Below, in pieces: positions 1 through 8,885 of a stretch of 64,000 nucleotides of DNA. The position numbers were made by a program, and so were the translations under genes. The DNA lies in the NCBI RefSeq assembly GCF_004364575.1, contig NZ_SOAG01000003.1, forward strand, positions 62,001 to 126,000. The letters run 5' to 3'. The first letter of the stretch is position 1. Each line of letters begins with the position of its first letter. The notes below the pieces were generated by a model. That model was not told the DNA's origin and ran no database searches. It was given only the letters and a program-made list of their open reading frames with translations. The DNA is from Myroides indicus (lineage in GTDB: Bacteria > Bacteroidota > Bacteroidia > Flavobacteriales > Flavobacteriaceae).

Positions 1-1720
1 ATCTGATATCTTCGCCAATAAAATATTTAAATTCATCCGGCGAAATTTCTCCCAATCCTTTAAATCGGGTAATTTCAGGTTTGGGTTTTAGCTTTTCAAT
101 AGCAGCAATGCGCTCTTCTTCGTTATAACAATAAATAGTTTCTTTTTTATTTCGAACTCTAAATAGTGGAGTTTGAAGAATATACAAATGCCCCTCTTTG
201 ATCAGTTCTGGAAAAAACTGTAAAAAGAAAGTAATCAGCAGCAATCGGATATGCATTCCATCTACATCGGCATCTGTTGCAATCACAATATTGTTGTATC
301 TCAGGTTTTCAAAATCTTCTTCAATATTAAGTGCTGCCTGAAGTAAATTAAACTCTTCATTTTCGTAAACAATTTTCTTGGTCATTCCATAAGAGTTCAA
401 AGGCTTTCCTCTTAAACTAAAAACTGCTTGCGTATTTACATCTCTGGATTTAGTAATCGATCCTGAAGCAGAATCTCCCTCTGTTATAAAAAGAGTACTC
501 TCTAAATATCTTGGATTCTTAATGTCAGTCAAGTGAACACGGCAATCTCTAAGCTTTCGGTTGTGCAAGCTTGCTTTTTTAGCTCTTTCTTTTGCAATTT
601 TACGAATACCGGATAGTTCTTTTCTTTCTCTTTCTGCCTGAAGAATTTTTTTTAGCAATGCTTCAGCTACATCCGGATTTTTATGTAAAAAATTGTCCAG
701 ATGTGTTTTTACAAAATCATTGATATAAGTTCGAACTGTTGGAAGATCGGGTCCCATATCGGTTGAACCTAGTTTTGTTTTGGTTTGTGATTCAAACACC
801 GGCTCTTCCACTTTAATAGAAATAGCTGCTACAACAGATTTTCTAATATCGGAGGCGTCAAAATTTTTATTGAAAAACTCTTTCATCGTGCGAACTAAAG
901 CTTCTCTAAAAGCAGATAAATGTGTTCCCCCCTGCGTAGTATTTTGTCCGTTTACAAAGGAATAGTATTCTTCGGAATATTGGGTTCTGCTATGTGTTAA
1001 AGCTATTTCAATATCATCACCGTTCAGGTGAATAATAGGATACACTTGATCTTCTTCAACTATATTCTCTTCCAAAAGATCTTTTAAGCCATTTTCTGAG
1101 TAAAATTTTTCGCCATTAAATAAAATTGTCAACCCTCTGTTGAGATAACAATAATTTTTTAGCATTTTTTCAATATACTCTTTCCGATATTTATAATTTT
1201 TAAAAATGGATTCATCTGCTATAAAGGCTACTTTAGTACCTTTTCTTCTGGTAGTTTCACAAATATCTTCTTCTTGAGTTAAGTTTCCTGCAGAAAATTC
1301 GGCTGCTTTTAGTTGTCCATCTCTTACAGCTTCAACTTTAAAAAAGGTAGACAAGGCATTTACTGCCTTAGTACCTACTCCGTTTAATCCTACTGATTTT
1401 TTAAAAGCTTTAGAATCATATTTCCCTCCGGTATTCATTTTAGAAACAACATCCACAACTTTTCCTAACGGGATTCCTCTTCCATAATCTCTGACTGTAA
1501 CGAGTTTATCTTTAAGCGTAACCTCAATCGTTTTGCCAGTTCCCATAACAAACTCGTCAATACTATTGTCAATTACTTCTTTGATAAGAATGTAAATACC
1601 GTCGTCCGGAGAAGATCCATCCCCTAGTTTTCCAATGTACATTCCAGGGCGCATACGAATATGTTCTCTCCAATCTAACGAACGAATATTGTCTTCCGTA
1701 TACTGATTTTGATTTTGCAT
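1..1720 (-). CDS. parE: DNA topoisomerase IV subunit B (ParE), C-terminus outside the window
   Basis: ATPase subunit of the type IIA topoisomerase that decatenates sister chromosomes together with ParC. The ATG is at 1718-1720 and the frame stays open for 573 codons to the window edge. The N-terminus has the GHKL ATPase motifs ([30 protein letters not shown]). The middle is the transducer domain, and the TOPRIM motifs ITEGDSASG and DADVDGMH follow. The opening stretch ([20 protein letters not shown]) is the form I know from Bacteroidetes ParE rather than GyrB, so I prefer ParE. The end of the gene, and parC if it follows, lie outside the window. Confidence 0.92.
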   Translation of the reverse strand, partial: MQNQNQYTEDNIRSLDWREHIRMRPGMYIGKLGDGSSPDDGIYILIKEVIDNSIDEFVMGTGKTIEVTLKDKLVTVRDYGRGIPLGKVVDVVSKMNTGGKYDSKAFKKSVGLNGVGTKAVNALSTFFKVEAVRDGQLKAAEFSAGNLTQEEDICETTRRKGTKVAFIADESIFKNYKYRKEYIEKMLKNYCYLNRGLTILFNGEKFYSENGLKDLLEENIVEEDQVYPIIHLNGDDIEIALTHSRTQYSEEYYSFVNGQNTTQGGTHLSAFREALVRTMKEFFNKNFDASDIRKSVVAAISIKVEEPVFESQTKTKLGSTDMGPDLPTVRTYINDFVKTHLDNFLHKNPDVAEALLKKILQAERERKELSGIRKIAKERAKKASLHNRKLRDCRVHLTDIKNPRYLESTLFITEGDSASGSITKSRDVNTQAVFSLRGKPLNSYGMTKKIVYENEEFNLLQAALNIEEDFENLRYNNIVIATDADVDGMHIRLLLITFFLQFFPELIKEGHLYILQTPLFRVRNKKETIYCYNEEERIAAIEKLKPKPEITRFKGLGEISPDEFKYFIGEDIR

Positions 1721-1864
1721 ATAAAGAATAGGAATTTCTGCTAAAATACTACTATTTAGATTAAAATAAAAATGACTGACACTATGATTTTTATTGATTT
1801 AAGTTATTTTTTCTGTATTAGATTGTTTCCTCTTAATTTCATATTTTACCTTGATATTAGAAAC

Positions 1865-1898
1865 AAGAAAACTTCAAAATAAATTTTGAAGTTTTCTT
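1865..1898 (-). terminator. Rho-independent terminator after aqpZ
   Basis: A perfect 15-bp inverted repeat (1865-1879 with 1884-1898) and a TAAA loop lie 26 bp after the aqpZ stop codon. The T-tract on the minus strand is short. Confidence 0.7.
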
Positions 1899-1924
1899 CG
1901 TTATATCTGTTTTTAAATAGAATA

Positions 1925-2623
1925 TTACTCTTTTTCTAATACTAGTTTATAAATCAATCCTCCAGTAATTGCTCCAGTAATTGGAGCTAAACAAAACAAC
2001 CATAATTGAAAAGGATAATTTCCTCCCGCTAAAATTGCCTGAGAAATAGAACGAGCAGGATTAACTGAGGTATTTGTAATAGGAATAGAAATTAAATGAA
2101 TAAGTGTGAGCGCCAATCCAATAGCTACTCCTGCAAATTTAGTGTTAGCTCCCTTTGTAGTCGCTCCCATAATTATTATTAAAAAAAATGCTGTCAATAT
2201 AAATTCTGTTACAAAAGCAGCAATTACTCCGTAACCATGTGGAGATAATTCGCCGTATCCATTTGCTGCAAAAGCTCCTGCTACTGATGGATCAATAATA
2301 TTTCCTTTAGTACCAGAATAAATAATAAATAAAATAGCTGCTGCTAAAATAGCACCTGTAATCTGTGCCAAAATATAAGGGAAAAGTTCTTTTCTGGAAA
2401 ATCTACCTCCCATCCATAAACCAATAGAAACTGCGGGATTAAAATGTCCTCCTGAAATGTGTCCAACTGCATAAGCCATCGTTAAAACGCTTAAACCGAA
2501 AGCTATTGCTACTCCTGCATAGCCAATACCTAATTCCGAGATACTTGCTGCAAAAAGCGCACTGCCACACCCTCCAAATACTAACCAAAATGTTCCGAAG
2601 AACTCTGCTAAATAACTTCTCAT
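1925..2623 (-). CDS. aqpZ: Aquaporin Z
   Basis: Inner-membrane water channel of the MIP family. The 232-residue length is typical, with six membrane segments and two NPA half-helices: GGHFNPAVS (NPA at residues 62-64) and [10 protein letters not shown] near the C-terminus. The stretch [19 protein letters not shown] is the AqpZ signature and carries the selectivity-filter His and Arg, which favours a water channel over a glycerol facilitator. It appears monocistronic, with a terminator on each side. No regulator is linked to it. Confidence 0.93.
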   Translation of the reverse strand: MRSYLAEFFGTFWLVFGGCGSALFAASISELGIGYAGVAIAFGLSVLTMAYAVGHISGGHFNPAVSIGLWMGGRFSRKELFPYILAQITGAILAAAILFIIYSGTKGNIIDPSVAGAFAANGYGELSPHGYGVIAAFVTEFILTAFFLIIIMGATTKGANTKFAGVAIGLALTLIHLISIPITNTSVNPARSISQAILAGGNYPFQLWLFCLAPITGAITGGLIYKLVLEKE

Positions 2624-2716
2624 AATAATTTTCTTTTTATATTTAGAAAAGAATCATAAGAAAAAGTCACTTTTTTTAACATTTAAAATTAATAACAGAT
2701 GAATGATTTAAAATTA

Positions 2717-2751
2717 AAAAAGGCTTTCCCCATTAAGAAGAAAGCCTTTTT
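2717..2751 (-). terminator. Terminator after the porin-family gene
   Basis: A 12-bp stem (AAAAAGGCTTTC paired with GAAAGCCTTTTT) with an 11-nt loop lies 24 bp past the porin stop and has T-tracts on both sides. Confidence 0.8.
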
Positions 2752-2774
2752 ATATTATTGTTATTATTAATCTA

Positions 2775-3332
2775 TTAAAATTTATAACCTACAGATATTT
2801 GAATAACTCCGTTTTTTGAGCTGTTTTCTCCTTCTTTTTCTACTTTAGTAAATCCTAAATTATAACGAGCATCAAAAAATACCCCCATTGGCAACTCATA
2901 TCCGGCACCAAAGTTAACACCGAAATCAACTTTTTGAGAAGCATCTTTCATATCCATTTTTTCTCCTCCACCTTTTAATTCAGCCTTGGTTAAGAAACCT
3001 ATCTGTGGACCAAATTGAACATTTAAACCATCCATTACATAATATTTCCCGATAATAGGAACATTAATATAATCGAAATTCGCTTTAAGTCCATCTTTTT
3101 CAGCTCCTTGAGAAGAATATAAAATTTCCGGCTGAACAGAAAATTTTTCATTGATAAAAATTTCTGCCAATACGCCTACATGGAAACCCGTTTTCATATC
3201 CATACTCTCTCCTCCATTTAAATTCGCAAAGTTTACCCCTGCTTTTGCCCCTAATTTTAAATCAGGTGTTTGTGCATTTGCTGTAAATGTAAAAGCTGTT
3301 AAAGCTAAAGCTGATAAAATAATTTTCTTCAT
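2775..3332 (-). CDS. Porin-family outer-membrane beta-barrel protein
   Basis: A 185-residue secreted protein. The signal peptide is about residues 1-20, with cleavage after TANA before QTPDLKLG. Alternating hydrophobic strands follow, and it ends in VGYKF, an aromatic C-terminus typical of barrels inserted by BAM. The opening LGAKAGVNFANLNG and the VQPEILYSSQGA strand match the small Bacteroidetes porin-family (OMP_b-brl_2 type) proteins. Function is unknown. The broken gene at 42177-42640 belongs to the same family. Confidence 0.85.
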   Translation of the reverse strand: MKKIILSALALTAFTFTANAQTPDLKLGAKAGVNFANLNGGESMDMKTGFHVGVLAEIFINEKFSVQPEILYSSQGAEKDGLKANFDYINVPIIGKYYVMDGLNVQFGPQIGFLTKAELKGGGEKMDMKDASQKVDFGVNFGAGYELPMGVFFDARYNLGFTKVEKEGENSSKNGVIQISVGYKF

Positions 3333-3473
3333 AATTAGTTCTGTTATAGTTTTTAACTTAATTAGTAATTACTGCAAATATATAGTATTAATTTTATTAA
3401 AAACAAATATTTATATTTTTAATACATACGTAATTAAATAACATTTTTAAATGTAAATTAATAAAAAATGTTT

Positions 3474-4049
3474 TTAATAAGTAATCTCTTTTCTTATTCT
3501 ACTTAGGGAGGTATCTGTTATGCCAAGATAACTTGCAATAAATTTTAGAGGAGCTTGCTGAATTACTTGTGGTTTTTCTTCCATTAAATGTAAATAACGC
3601 TTTATAGCCGGCTGAGTAATCATCTCTGTAGCTCTAGTTTTACTCTTAAACAATTCTAAAGCCATCCAATCTCGTCCCCACTCTCTTAGAGCAGGTATTT
3701 TATGGAAAAGCTCCTGAAAAGACTTATATTCTATCTTCCAAAGTACGGTATCCGTTAAACATTGAAAAAACTCTTTAGAGGGTACACGCTGAAAAAGGGA
3801 AACTACTTCAACAGCTAATTCTCCTATTCCTACAAATCCTGTCGTTATATCGTTGCCATTAAAATCATAAAGAAACATTCTTACCAACCCTTCCTCAATG
3901 ATATAATATTCATCTGCAATTTCTTCTTTTTGTAGTAAAAAATCCCCTTTTTTCATCTTTATAGAATTATGTGCTCCTAATAAAGCCTCTAAATCTTGTA
4001 ATGAAAATAACGAGTGTTGATATACTTGATTTAAAATTTCTTTGTTCAT
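3474..4049 (-). CDS. Crp/Fnr-family transcriptional regulator
   Basis: A 191-residue regulator. An N-terminal cyclic-nucleotide-binding-type beta roll (about residues 20-110, with KKGDFLLQKEEIADEYYIIEEG) is followed by a dimer helix and a C-terminal winged helix-turn-helix (FIASYLGITDTSLSRIRKEI). The pocket keeps a GEL motif, but the CRP phosphate-binding Arg-Ser pair is not clearly conserved, so cAMP binding is doubtful. Such proteins are common in Bacteroidetes with unknown ligands. It starts 38 bp after the DUF3307 gene on the same strand, so it may be the third gene of a satD operon. Confidence 0.88.
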   Translation of the reverse strand: MNKEILNQVYQHSLFSLQDLEALLGAHNSIKMKKGDFLLQKEEIADEYYIIEEGLVRMFLYDFNGNDITTGFVGIGELAVEVVSLFQRVPSKEFFQCLTDTVLWKIEYKSFQELFHKIPALREWGRDWMALELFKSKTRATEMITQPAIKRYLHLMEEKPQVIQQAPLKFIASYLGITDTSLSRIRKEITY

Positions 4050-4087
4050 AATTAACTATAGGTAAAATGAGTTTTTAGAGTTTTATA

Positions 4088-4834
4088 TTAACTATTATTT
4101 GTTAAGTACGCCGCTATTTTTATATATATTGTTGCTACCAAAATAGCAAAGCCAAAACTTAACAATGTTCCTATCAGAATATACTCGGTTAGTTTTAAAT
4201 CTTTATTTTCTTTTAAATCTCCAAATCTAAAAATTGATTTTGCTGCCAATAAGAAACCAACTCCTTCCCAAAAATTCAGGCATACAAAACCAAAAATAAA
4301 TAAGCGTTCTAAAATTCCTATTACTTTTCCTGCATTGTCTTTCCCCTTTTTATCCAAATTGTCAAAGTGAATAATATCATCTTGGGTAAACTTATTAAGT
4401 ATCAGTTTTATAATCACCGAAACTCCATTGGTCACTACAAAAAAGGCTAGTAAAAATAAGTAAATCTGATTATTTAATAGATAATTCCAATCTAATTGAT
4501 AATCATAAAAATAAGAAATAAAAATTCCTATAGCTAAAAAATGAAATAATTGATCCGCAATAAATATATAAAGTCTATATTTTACGGATTTAAAAACAAT
4601 TTTGGTAAGAGAATCGATTAAAAAGTGAGATAAAGTCAGTAAAAAAATGGGTAAAATAAATTGTTTTTGAAACCCGGTAACGATCAATAGCAACAATCCG
4701 TGAATTGCTATATGTGAATAGAAATATATTGAATGAAATCCTTTTTGGCAGATATCTTTTACTGCTTTATTTGATTGCAATACAAAATCTCCTAAAACAT
4801 GTGCCAAAATTATTTTAATCGCTAATTCATACAT
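4088..4834 (-). CDS. DUF3307 integral membrane protein
   Basis: A 248-residue polytopic membrane protein with about six or seven hydrophobic segments. The DUF3307 signature HVLGDFVLQ is at residues 12-20. His/Asp pairs lie in or beside membrane segments: H12/D16, H41/H45 and H70/D74 (SHFLIDS). This resembles the YdjM-type membrane metal-dependent hydrolases, but that link is my inference. The start overlaps the end of the satD-like gene by 8 bp, which suggests translational coupling. Biochemical function is unknown. Confidence 0.82.
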   Translation of the reverse strand: MYELAIKIILAHVLGDFVLQSNKAVKDICQKGFHSIYFYSHIAIHGLLLLIVTGFQKQFILPIFLLTLSHFLIDSLTKIVFKSVKYRLYIFIADQLFHFLAIGIFISYFYDYQLDWNYLLNNQIYLFLLAFFVVTNGVSVIIKLILNKFTQDDIIHFDNLDKKGKDNAGKVIGILERLFIFGFVCLNFWEGVGFLLAAKSIFRFGDLKENKDLKLTEYILIGTLLSFGFAILVATIYIKIAAYLTNNS

Positions 4835-5429
4835 ATTTTTTAATTTTTGAGTCGAAAAGAGCTAGTATTTCTTTTATTTCTGAAAACCCTCCTCTTTTTA
4901 AAGCTTTATTTATGGTAGCAGGCGCTTTAGACAACATTTGGCTTAATTCTTTTTGAATTGAATTTTCATTAGTTAATGCCAGATACATCGTTTCTGCTGT
5001 TGCGGATTTCCAATTCAATGAAATTAAATCAATTAATTGTAAGATCGGATTAAAATATTCATTAATTTCATCAAAAGGTGTTTCTATGACTATTTGAGTT
5101 CCTTTTAATTTATCTAAATTTTCTCCTGAATAAATAAAAGCACTACCATTAGATTCCGTTATTCGTTCTCCTTTAAAGCTACGTTCTCCTATTCCAAGAG
5201 ACATTCTTACATTGATATTCTTATTTTTTTGTATTAATAATTTTATAATTAATGCTTTTTCAAGAATTACTTGAGGCTTAACCTGAAGTTGAAAGCTATC
5301 ACCTCTATAAATTTCCCAGTCTTCGGGATGCTTTCCCAAAGATTCAAAATACGTTTTCAGCTCGGGAAGCCATATCTCAGAACTTACGCTTCTGGAATTG
5401 ACAATATCACCTGTGATTACTCCAATCAT
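4827..5429 (-). CDS. SatD-family protein (cyclase-like fold plus C-terminal HTH)
   Basis: A 200-residue cytoplasmic protein of the SatD family, named after the Streptococcus mutans sat acid-tolerance locus. The N-terminus reads ITGDIVNSR (D8). It is followed by YRGDSFQL (D44), RMSLGIGE and SAFIYSGENLDKLK. Their order and spacing resemble the metal-binding Asp and core strands of class III nucleotidyl cyclases or GGDEF palm domains; I infer this by eye. The last 60 residues look like a helix-turn-helix (QKELSQMLSKAPATINKALK). It is the first gene before DUF3307 and Crp/Fnr. No activity is established for this protein. Confidence 0.78.
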   Translation of the reverse strand: MIGVITGDIVNSRSVSSEIWLPELKTYFESLGKHPEDWEIYRGDSFQLQVKPQVILEKALIIKLLIQKNKNINVRMSLGIGERSFKGERITESNGSAFIYSGENLDKLKGTQIVIETPFDEINEYFNPILQLIDLISLNWKSATAETMYLALTNENSIQKELSQMLSKAPATINKALKRGGFSEIKEILALFDSKIKKYV

Positions 5430-5450
5430 TATTTTCTTTTATTCAAAGAT

Positions 5451-5480
5451 AAAAAAAATTAGCCTAAAAAGGCTAATTTT
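5451..5480 (-). terminator. Terminator after the GNAT gene
   Basis: An 11-bp stem (5455-5465 with 5470-5480), AAAA loop, and an eight-base T-tract on the minus strand (5451-5458). It lies in the 100 bp between the small acetyltransferase and the satD-like gene. One arm is duplicated at 5492-5515. Confidence 0.82.
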
Positions 5481-5515
5481 GAAATATTCGTCTAAAAAGG
5501 CTAATTTTGAAATAT
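5464..5515. repeat. Two direct 24-bp repeats that duplicate one terminator arm
   Basis: CTAAAAAGGCTAATTTTGAA followed by ATAT occurs at 5464-5487 and again, identical, at 5492-5515 (period 28 bp). Only the first copy has the facing arm (5455-5465) needed for the hairpin, so two identical arms can compete for one partner. Confidence 0.85.
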
Positions 5516-5529
5516 GTATATTTTCCTTT

Positions 5530-5814
5530 TTAAGCCAATACATCGCCTAATTCTGGCATTTTTGCAAAAGTTGCTTTTACAAAAGGGCAAAGAGGAATTA
5601 TTTTGATATTGTTTTCACGAGCATATTTCACCAATCCTTCTAATAAAATTATTTTACCAACTCCTCTTCCTTTAAAATTTTCGTTTACTTCCGTATGATC
5701 TGCAATAATTTTATTTTCCCCCGCGACGGAATAAGTTATCTCTCCTGCTTTTACATCATTTTCTATTGCAATAAAAACTCCTTTATTACCATAATTTTCA
5801 TGTTTTATTTCCAT
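5530..5814 (-). CDS. Small GNAT-like N-acetyltransferase (YjdJ/COG2388 type)
   Basis: A 94-residue protein matching the short acetyltransferase family. It has a beta-sheet start (GVFIAIENDVKAGEITYSVA) and the acetyl-CoA loop region (HTEVNENFKGRGVGKIILLEGL). The CPFVKATFAKMPELGDVL end is typical of the family. It probably acetylates a small molecule or protein amine; the substrate is unknown. It follows the pirin gene by 20 bp on the same strand and precedes a strong terminator, so the two likely form an operon. Confidence 0.87.
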   Translation of the reverse strand: MEIKHENYGNKGVFIAIENDVKAGEITYSVAGENKIIADHTEVNENFKGRGVGKIILLEGLVKYARENNIKIIPLCPFVKATFAKMPELGDVLA

Positions 5815-5834
5815 ATCTTTATTTTTATTGATTA

Positions 5835-6773
5835 TTATTTTGCCTTATTTTTAAAAGACTTCATTCCTTCCGGAAAAGGAACAAATGTTTGGTCATCTCC
5901 CGGTATTAACGGAAAAGCTTCATAATTTTGAGCAATCCAATCGGTCTTAGCTTGTTCTAAGCGATTTAAATCATGTGAAACAAAATTCCAAAGAATATAG
6001 CGCTCTTCGGGCAAAGGGTTTCCACCAAAAATATAAACTGTAGTACCAGCATCCATTTCAAATTCACATAAAGTACTGTCATTTGAGACCAAAATGTGCT
6101 TAGGCTGATAAGTATGTTCTCCGTTGTGTACACTTCCTTCAAGGATATACATCGCTGCTTCTCCAAACAATCCTTTTCCGATATTAATTTTTTTGCGTTC
6201 TTTTGTTTTTATTTCAATATAATATAACGGACTATAAACCGGAACCGGAGATTTTCTTCCTAAAGCTTCCCCCGCTATTAATTTATATTGCACGCCTCCC
6301 TCTTCCCAAGCTGGTAAATCTTTAGCTTCGATGTGAACAAATGAAGGTTCTATTTCCTCTAACTCTTTAGGTAAAGCAATCCAAATTTGCAATCCGTGTA
6401 AGACAGTATCAGGTTTTTGAATTCTGATTCCCTCGGGCATACGTTCTGAATGCACCACTCCCTTTCCTGCAGTCATCCAGTTAACAGCTCCTGGAGTAAT
6501 TTTTTCAACACTTCCCAAGCTGTCTCGATGCATAATTGCCCCTTCAAATAAATAAGTCAAAGTAGAAAGTCCAATATGCGGATGAGGGTCTACATCTAAA
6601 TTGTCAAAATCTTTCACCGCAATTGGTCCCATGTGGTCAATAAAAGCAAAGGGACCGACTGTTCGCTTTTGTTTAAACGGTAGTAGTCTGCCTACCATAA
6701 AGTTTCCTATACTGGCAGCTCGTTCTTCAATTATTAAATCTACATTTGACATATTTCTAATCTTTTTATTCAA
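5835..6773 (-). CDS. Pirin-family protein
   Basis: A bicupin protein of 312 residues. The four expected metal ligands are visible: H64 and H66 (DPHPHIGLST), then H108 and E110 (GVVHSERMP). This is the arrangement that binds Fe(II) in human pirin and in bacterial quercetinase-like pirins. A second in-frame ATG seven codons in (MSNVDLIIEERAA) is an equally likely start. In vivo function in bacteria is usually unclear; redox sensing or quercetin dioxygenase activity are known possibilities. Confidence 0.9.
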   Translation of the reverse strand: MNKKIRNMSNVDLIIEERAASIGNFMVGRLLPFKQKRTVGPFAFIDHMGPIAVKDFDNLDVDPHPHIGLSTLTYLFEGAIMHRDSLGSVEKITPGAVNWMTAGKGVVHSERMPEGIRIQKPDTVLHGLQIWIALPKELEEIEPSFVHIEAKDLPAWEEGGVQYKLIAGEALGRKSPVPVYSPLYYIEIKTKERKKINIGKGLFGEAAMYILEGSVHNGEHTYQPKHILVSNDSTLCEFEMDAGTTVYIFGGNPLPEERYILWNFVSHDLNRLEQAKTDWIAQNYEAFPLIPGDDQTFVPFPEGMKSFKNKAK

Positions 6774-6835
6774 GTAAAGTTAATGAAAATAAAAACAAAA
6801 ATTAATTAATCTAGATTAATATCTTCTTGATATAA

Positions 6836-6868
6836 AAAAAAGCACTCTTAAATTAAGAGTGCTTTTTT
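6836..6868 (-). terminator. Terminator after sucC
   Basis: A 15-bp perfect stem built on AGCACTCTTA with A/T tails on both sides and a 3-nt loop, 20 bp past the sucC stop. Confidence 0.85.
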
Positions 6869-6888
6869 ATTTTTCGAAACATATATCT

Positions 6889-8082
6889 TTAGGATAAAGC
6901 CGCCTGTACCTGATCTGCTGCTTCCTGAAAAGCAATTGCTGACAAAATAGGCATTCCTGACTGATCAATAATATCTTTTGCCAATTCAGCATTTGTTCCC
7001 TGCAATCGGACAATGATTGGAACTTTAATATCATCCCCCATATTTTTGTAAGCATCTACAACTCCCTGCGCCACTCGGTCACAACGAACGATTCCTCCAA
7101 AAATATTAATTAAAATAGCTTTTACATTTGGATCTTTTAAAATGATTCTGAAAGCTGTTTCAACGCGCTTAGCATCTGCTGTCCCTCCTACATCCAAAAA
7201 GTTAGCAGGCTCAAAACCAGCGTATTTAATTAAATCCATAGTAGCCATTGCTAAGCCAGCTCCGTTTACCATACACCCTACAGTTCCGTCTAAGTCTACA
7301 TAATTTAAACCAGCTTCTTTAGCTTCAACTTCAATTGGTCTTTCTTCTGTAAGATCACGGTATTCTGCATATTTTTGCTGTCTGTACAAAGCATTGTCAT
7401 CCAGGGTAACTTTAGCATCTACCGCAAGAATTTTATCATCAGAAGTTTTTAACACCGGATTAATTTCAAACATAGAAGAGTCGCTTCCGATATAAGCTCT
7501 GTACAATGCATCTACAAACTTCACCATTTCTTTGAATGCATTTCCGGACAATCCCAAATTAAATGCAATTCTTCTTGCTTGGAACCCCTGTAATCCAACG
7601 GCAGGATCCACTTCCTCTTTAAAAATTAAATGGGGTGTTTTTTCAGCTACTTCTTCAATATCCATACCTCCTTCGGTAGAATACATTATCATATTGCGTC
7701 CTTTAGATCTGTCTAACAATACAGACATGTAGAACTCTTTTGTTTCACTGTCTCCCGGATAATAAACATCCTCAGCTACCAAAACGCGGTTTACTCTTTT
7801 TCCGGTTGGCGGAGTTTGGGGAGTGATTAAATCCATCCCAATTATTTTACCAGCGATTTCTTTTACTTCATCTAAATTTTTAGCAAGCTTAACTCCTCCT
7901 CCTTTTCCTCTTCCTCCTGCGTGAATCTGAGCTTTGATTACATACCATCCAGTTCCCGTTTCATCTGTTAATTGTTTTGCTTTTACAACTGCGTCTTCTG
8001 CAGTGTCCGCTACTAATCCACGTTGTACTCTTACCCCGTAGCTTGCTAATATTTCTTTACCTTGAAATTCATGTAAATTCAT
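6889..8082 (-). CDS. sucC: Succinyl-CoA ligase (ADP-forming), beta subunit
   Basis: TCA-cycle enzyme converting succinyl-CoA to succinate with ATP or GTP formation. It is full length at 397 residues. The ATP-grasp start (MNLHEFQGKEILASYG), glycine-rich loop (HAGGRGKGGGVKLAKN), NPVLKT and the CoA-ligase end (FLDVGGTADAKRVETAF, NIFGGIVRCD) are all present. The alpha subunit sucD is not next to it, as is often the case in Bacteroidetes. A promoter-like element of TAnnTTTG form lies at 8115-8122, about 33 bp upstream of the start. Confidence 0.96.
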   Translation of the reverse strand: MNLHEFQGKEILASYGVRVQRGLVADTAEDAVVKAKQLTDETGTGWYVIKAQIHAGGRGKGGGVKLAKNLDEVKEIAGKIIGMDLITPQTPPTGKRVNRVLVAEDVYYPGDSETKEFYMSVLLDRSKGRNMIMYSTEGGMDIEEVAEKTPHLIFKEEVDPAVGLQGFQARRIAFNLGLSGNAFKEMVKFVDALYRAYIGSDSSMFEINPVLKTSDDKILAVDAKVTLDDNALYRQQKYAEYRDLTEERPIEVEAKEAGLNYVDLDGTVGCMVNGAGLAMATMDLIKYAGFEPANFLDVGGTADAKRVETAFRIILKDPNVKAILINIFGGIVRCDRVAQGVVDAYKNMGDDIKVPIIVRLQGTNAELAKDIIDQSGMPILSAIAFQEAADQVQAALS

Positions 8083-8114
8083 AGTGATACGTTTGCTTTT
8101 AAAATAAACAGTTA

Positions 8115-8122
8115 CAAAAATA
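8115..8122 (-). promoter_or_regulatory. Putative sucC promoter -7 element
   Basis: Minus-strand TATTTTTG fits the Bacteroidetes TAnnTTTG element and lies 33 bp before the sucC ATG. No clear -33 TTG is found at the right spacing. Confidence 0.45.
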
Positions 8123-8227
8123 ACAATTCGGTTTGAATTCCCCTAATTAAATTAGAGTAATATCAATTTTAGCGGCTCATTTGGGCTGTTTACTTTATTT
8201 TATTTAATGTTTTTCTTTAAAATGATT

Positions 8228-8848
8228 TTAAAATATATCTATTGCTCCTTTCCCCTCTCTTATTATTTCCGGCTCATATCCCGATAAATCAATAATAGTT
8301 GACGCCTGATTGTCTCCATATCCGCCATCTATTACCATATCTACTACATTATTCCACTTTTCGTAAATCAATTCGGGATCGGTGGTATATTCTAAAATTT
8401 CGTCTTCATCATAAATAGAAGTAGAAACAATAGGATTTCCCAGTTTTCTAACAATATCGCGCGCAATGTTATTATCCGGTACACGAATTCCCACGGTTTT
8501 CTTTTTTCGGAATTCTTTAGGCAAATCGTTATTACCCGGTAAAATAAAAGTATAGGGTCCCGGCAATGCTTTTTTCAAAATTTTAAAAGTAGCAGTGTCT
8601 ATCTGTTTAATATAATCAGAGATATTGCTCAAATCATGACAAATAAATGAAAAATTAGCTTTTTCTAATTTTACTCCTTTTATTTTTGCTATCTTTTCTA
8701 ATGCCTTGGAATTCGTAATATCACATCCCAAACCATAAACCGTATCGGTAGGATAAATAACCAATCCACCTTCTCGCAATACTTTTACTGCTTTATCTAT
8801 TTCCTTTTCATTCGGATTTTCAGGATATATTTTTATAAACTGTGCCAT
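8228..8848 (-). CDS. Sua5/YciO/YrdC-family protein (threonylcarbamoyl-AMP synthase type)
   Basis: A 206-residue YrdC-fold protein. Conserved pieces are GGLVIYPTDTVYGLGCD, KALPGPYTFILPG, KKKTVGIRVPDN and the STSIYDEDE region. Family members make threonylcarbamoyl-AMP for the tRNA t6A modification; YciO-type members have uncertain roles. No C-terminal Sua5 domain is present. It starts 37 bp downstream of the helicase gene on the same strand and could be cotranscribed. Confidence 0.85.
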   Translation of the reverse strand: MAQFIKIYPENPNEKEIDKAVKVLREGGLVIYPTDTVYGLGCDITNSKALEKIAKIKGVKLEKANFSFICHDLSNISDYIKQIDTATFKILKKALPGPYTFILPGNNDLPKEFRKKKTVGIRVPDNNIARDIVRKLGNPIVSTSIYDEDEILEYTTDPELIYEKWNNVVDMVIDGGYGDNQASTIIDLSGYEPEIIREGKGAIDIF

Positions 8849-8885
8849 AATTATCTTGTTTATTGCTATTTAGGATAGCTACAAT

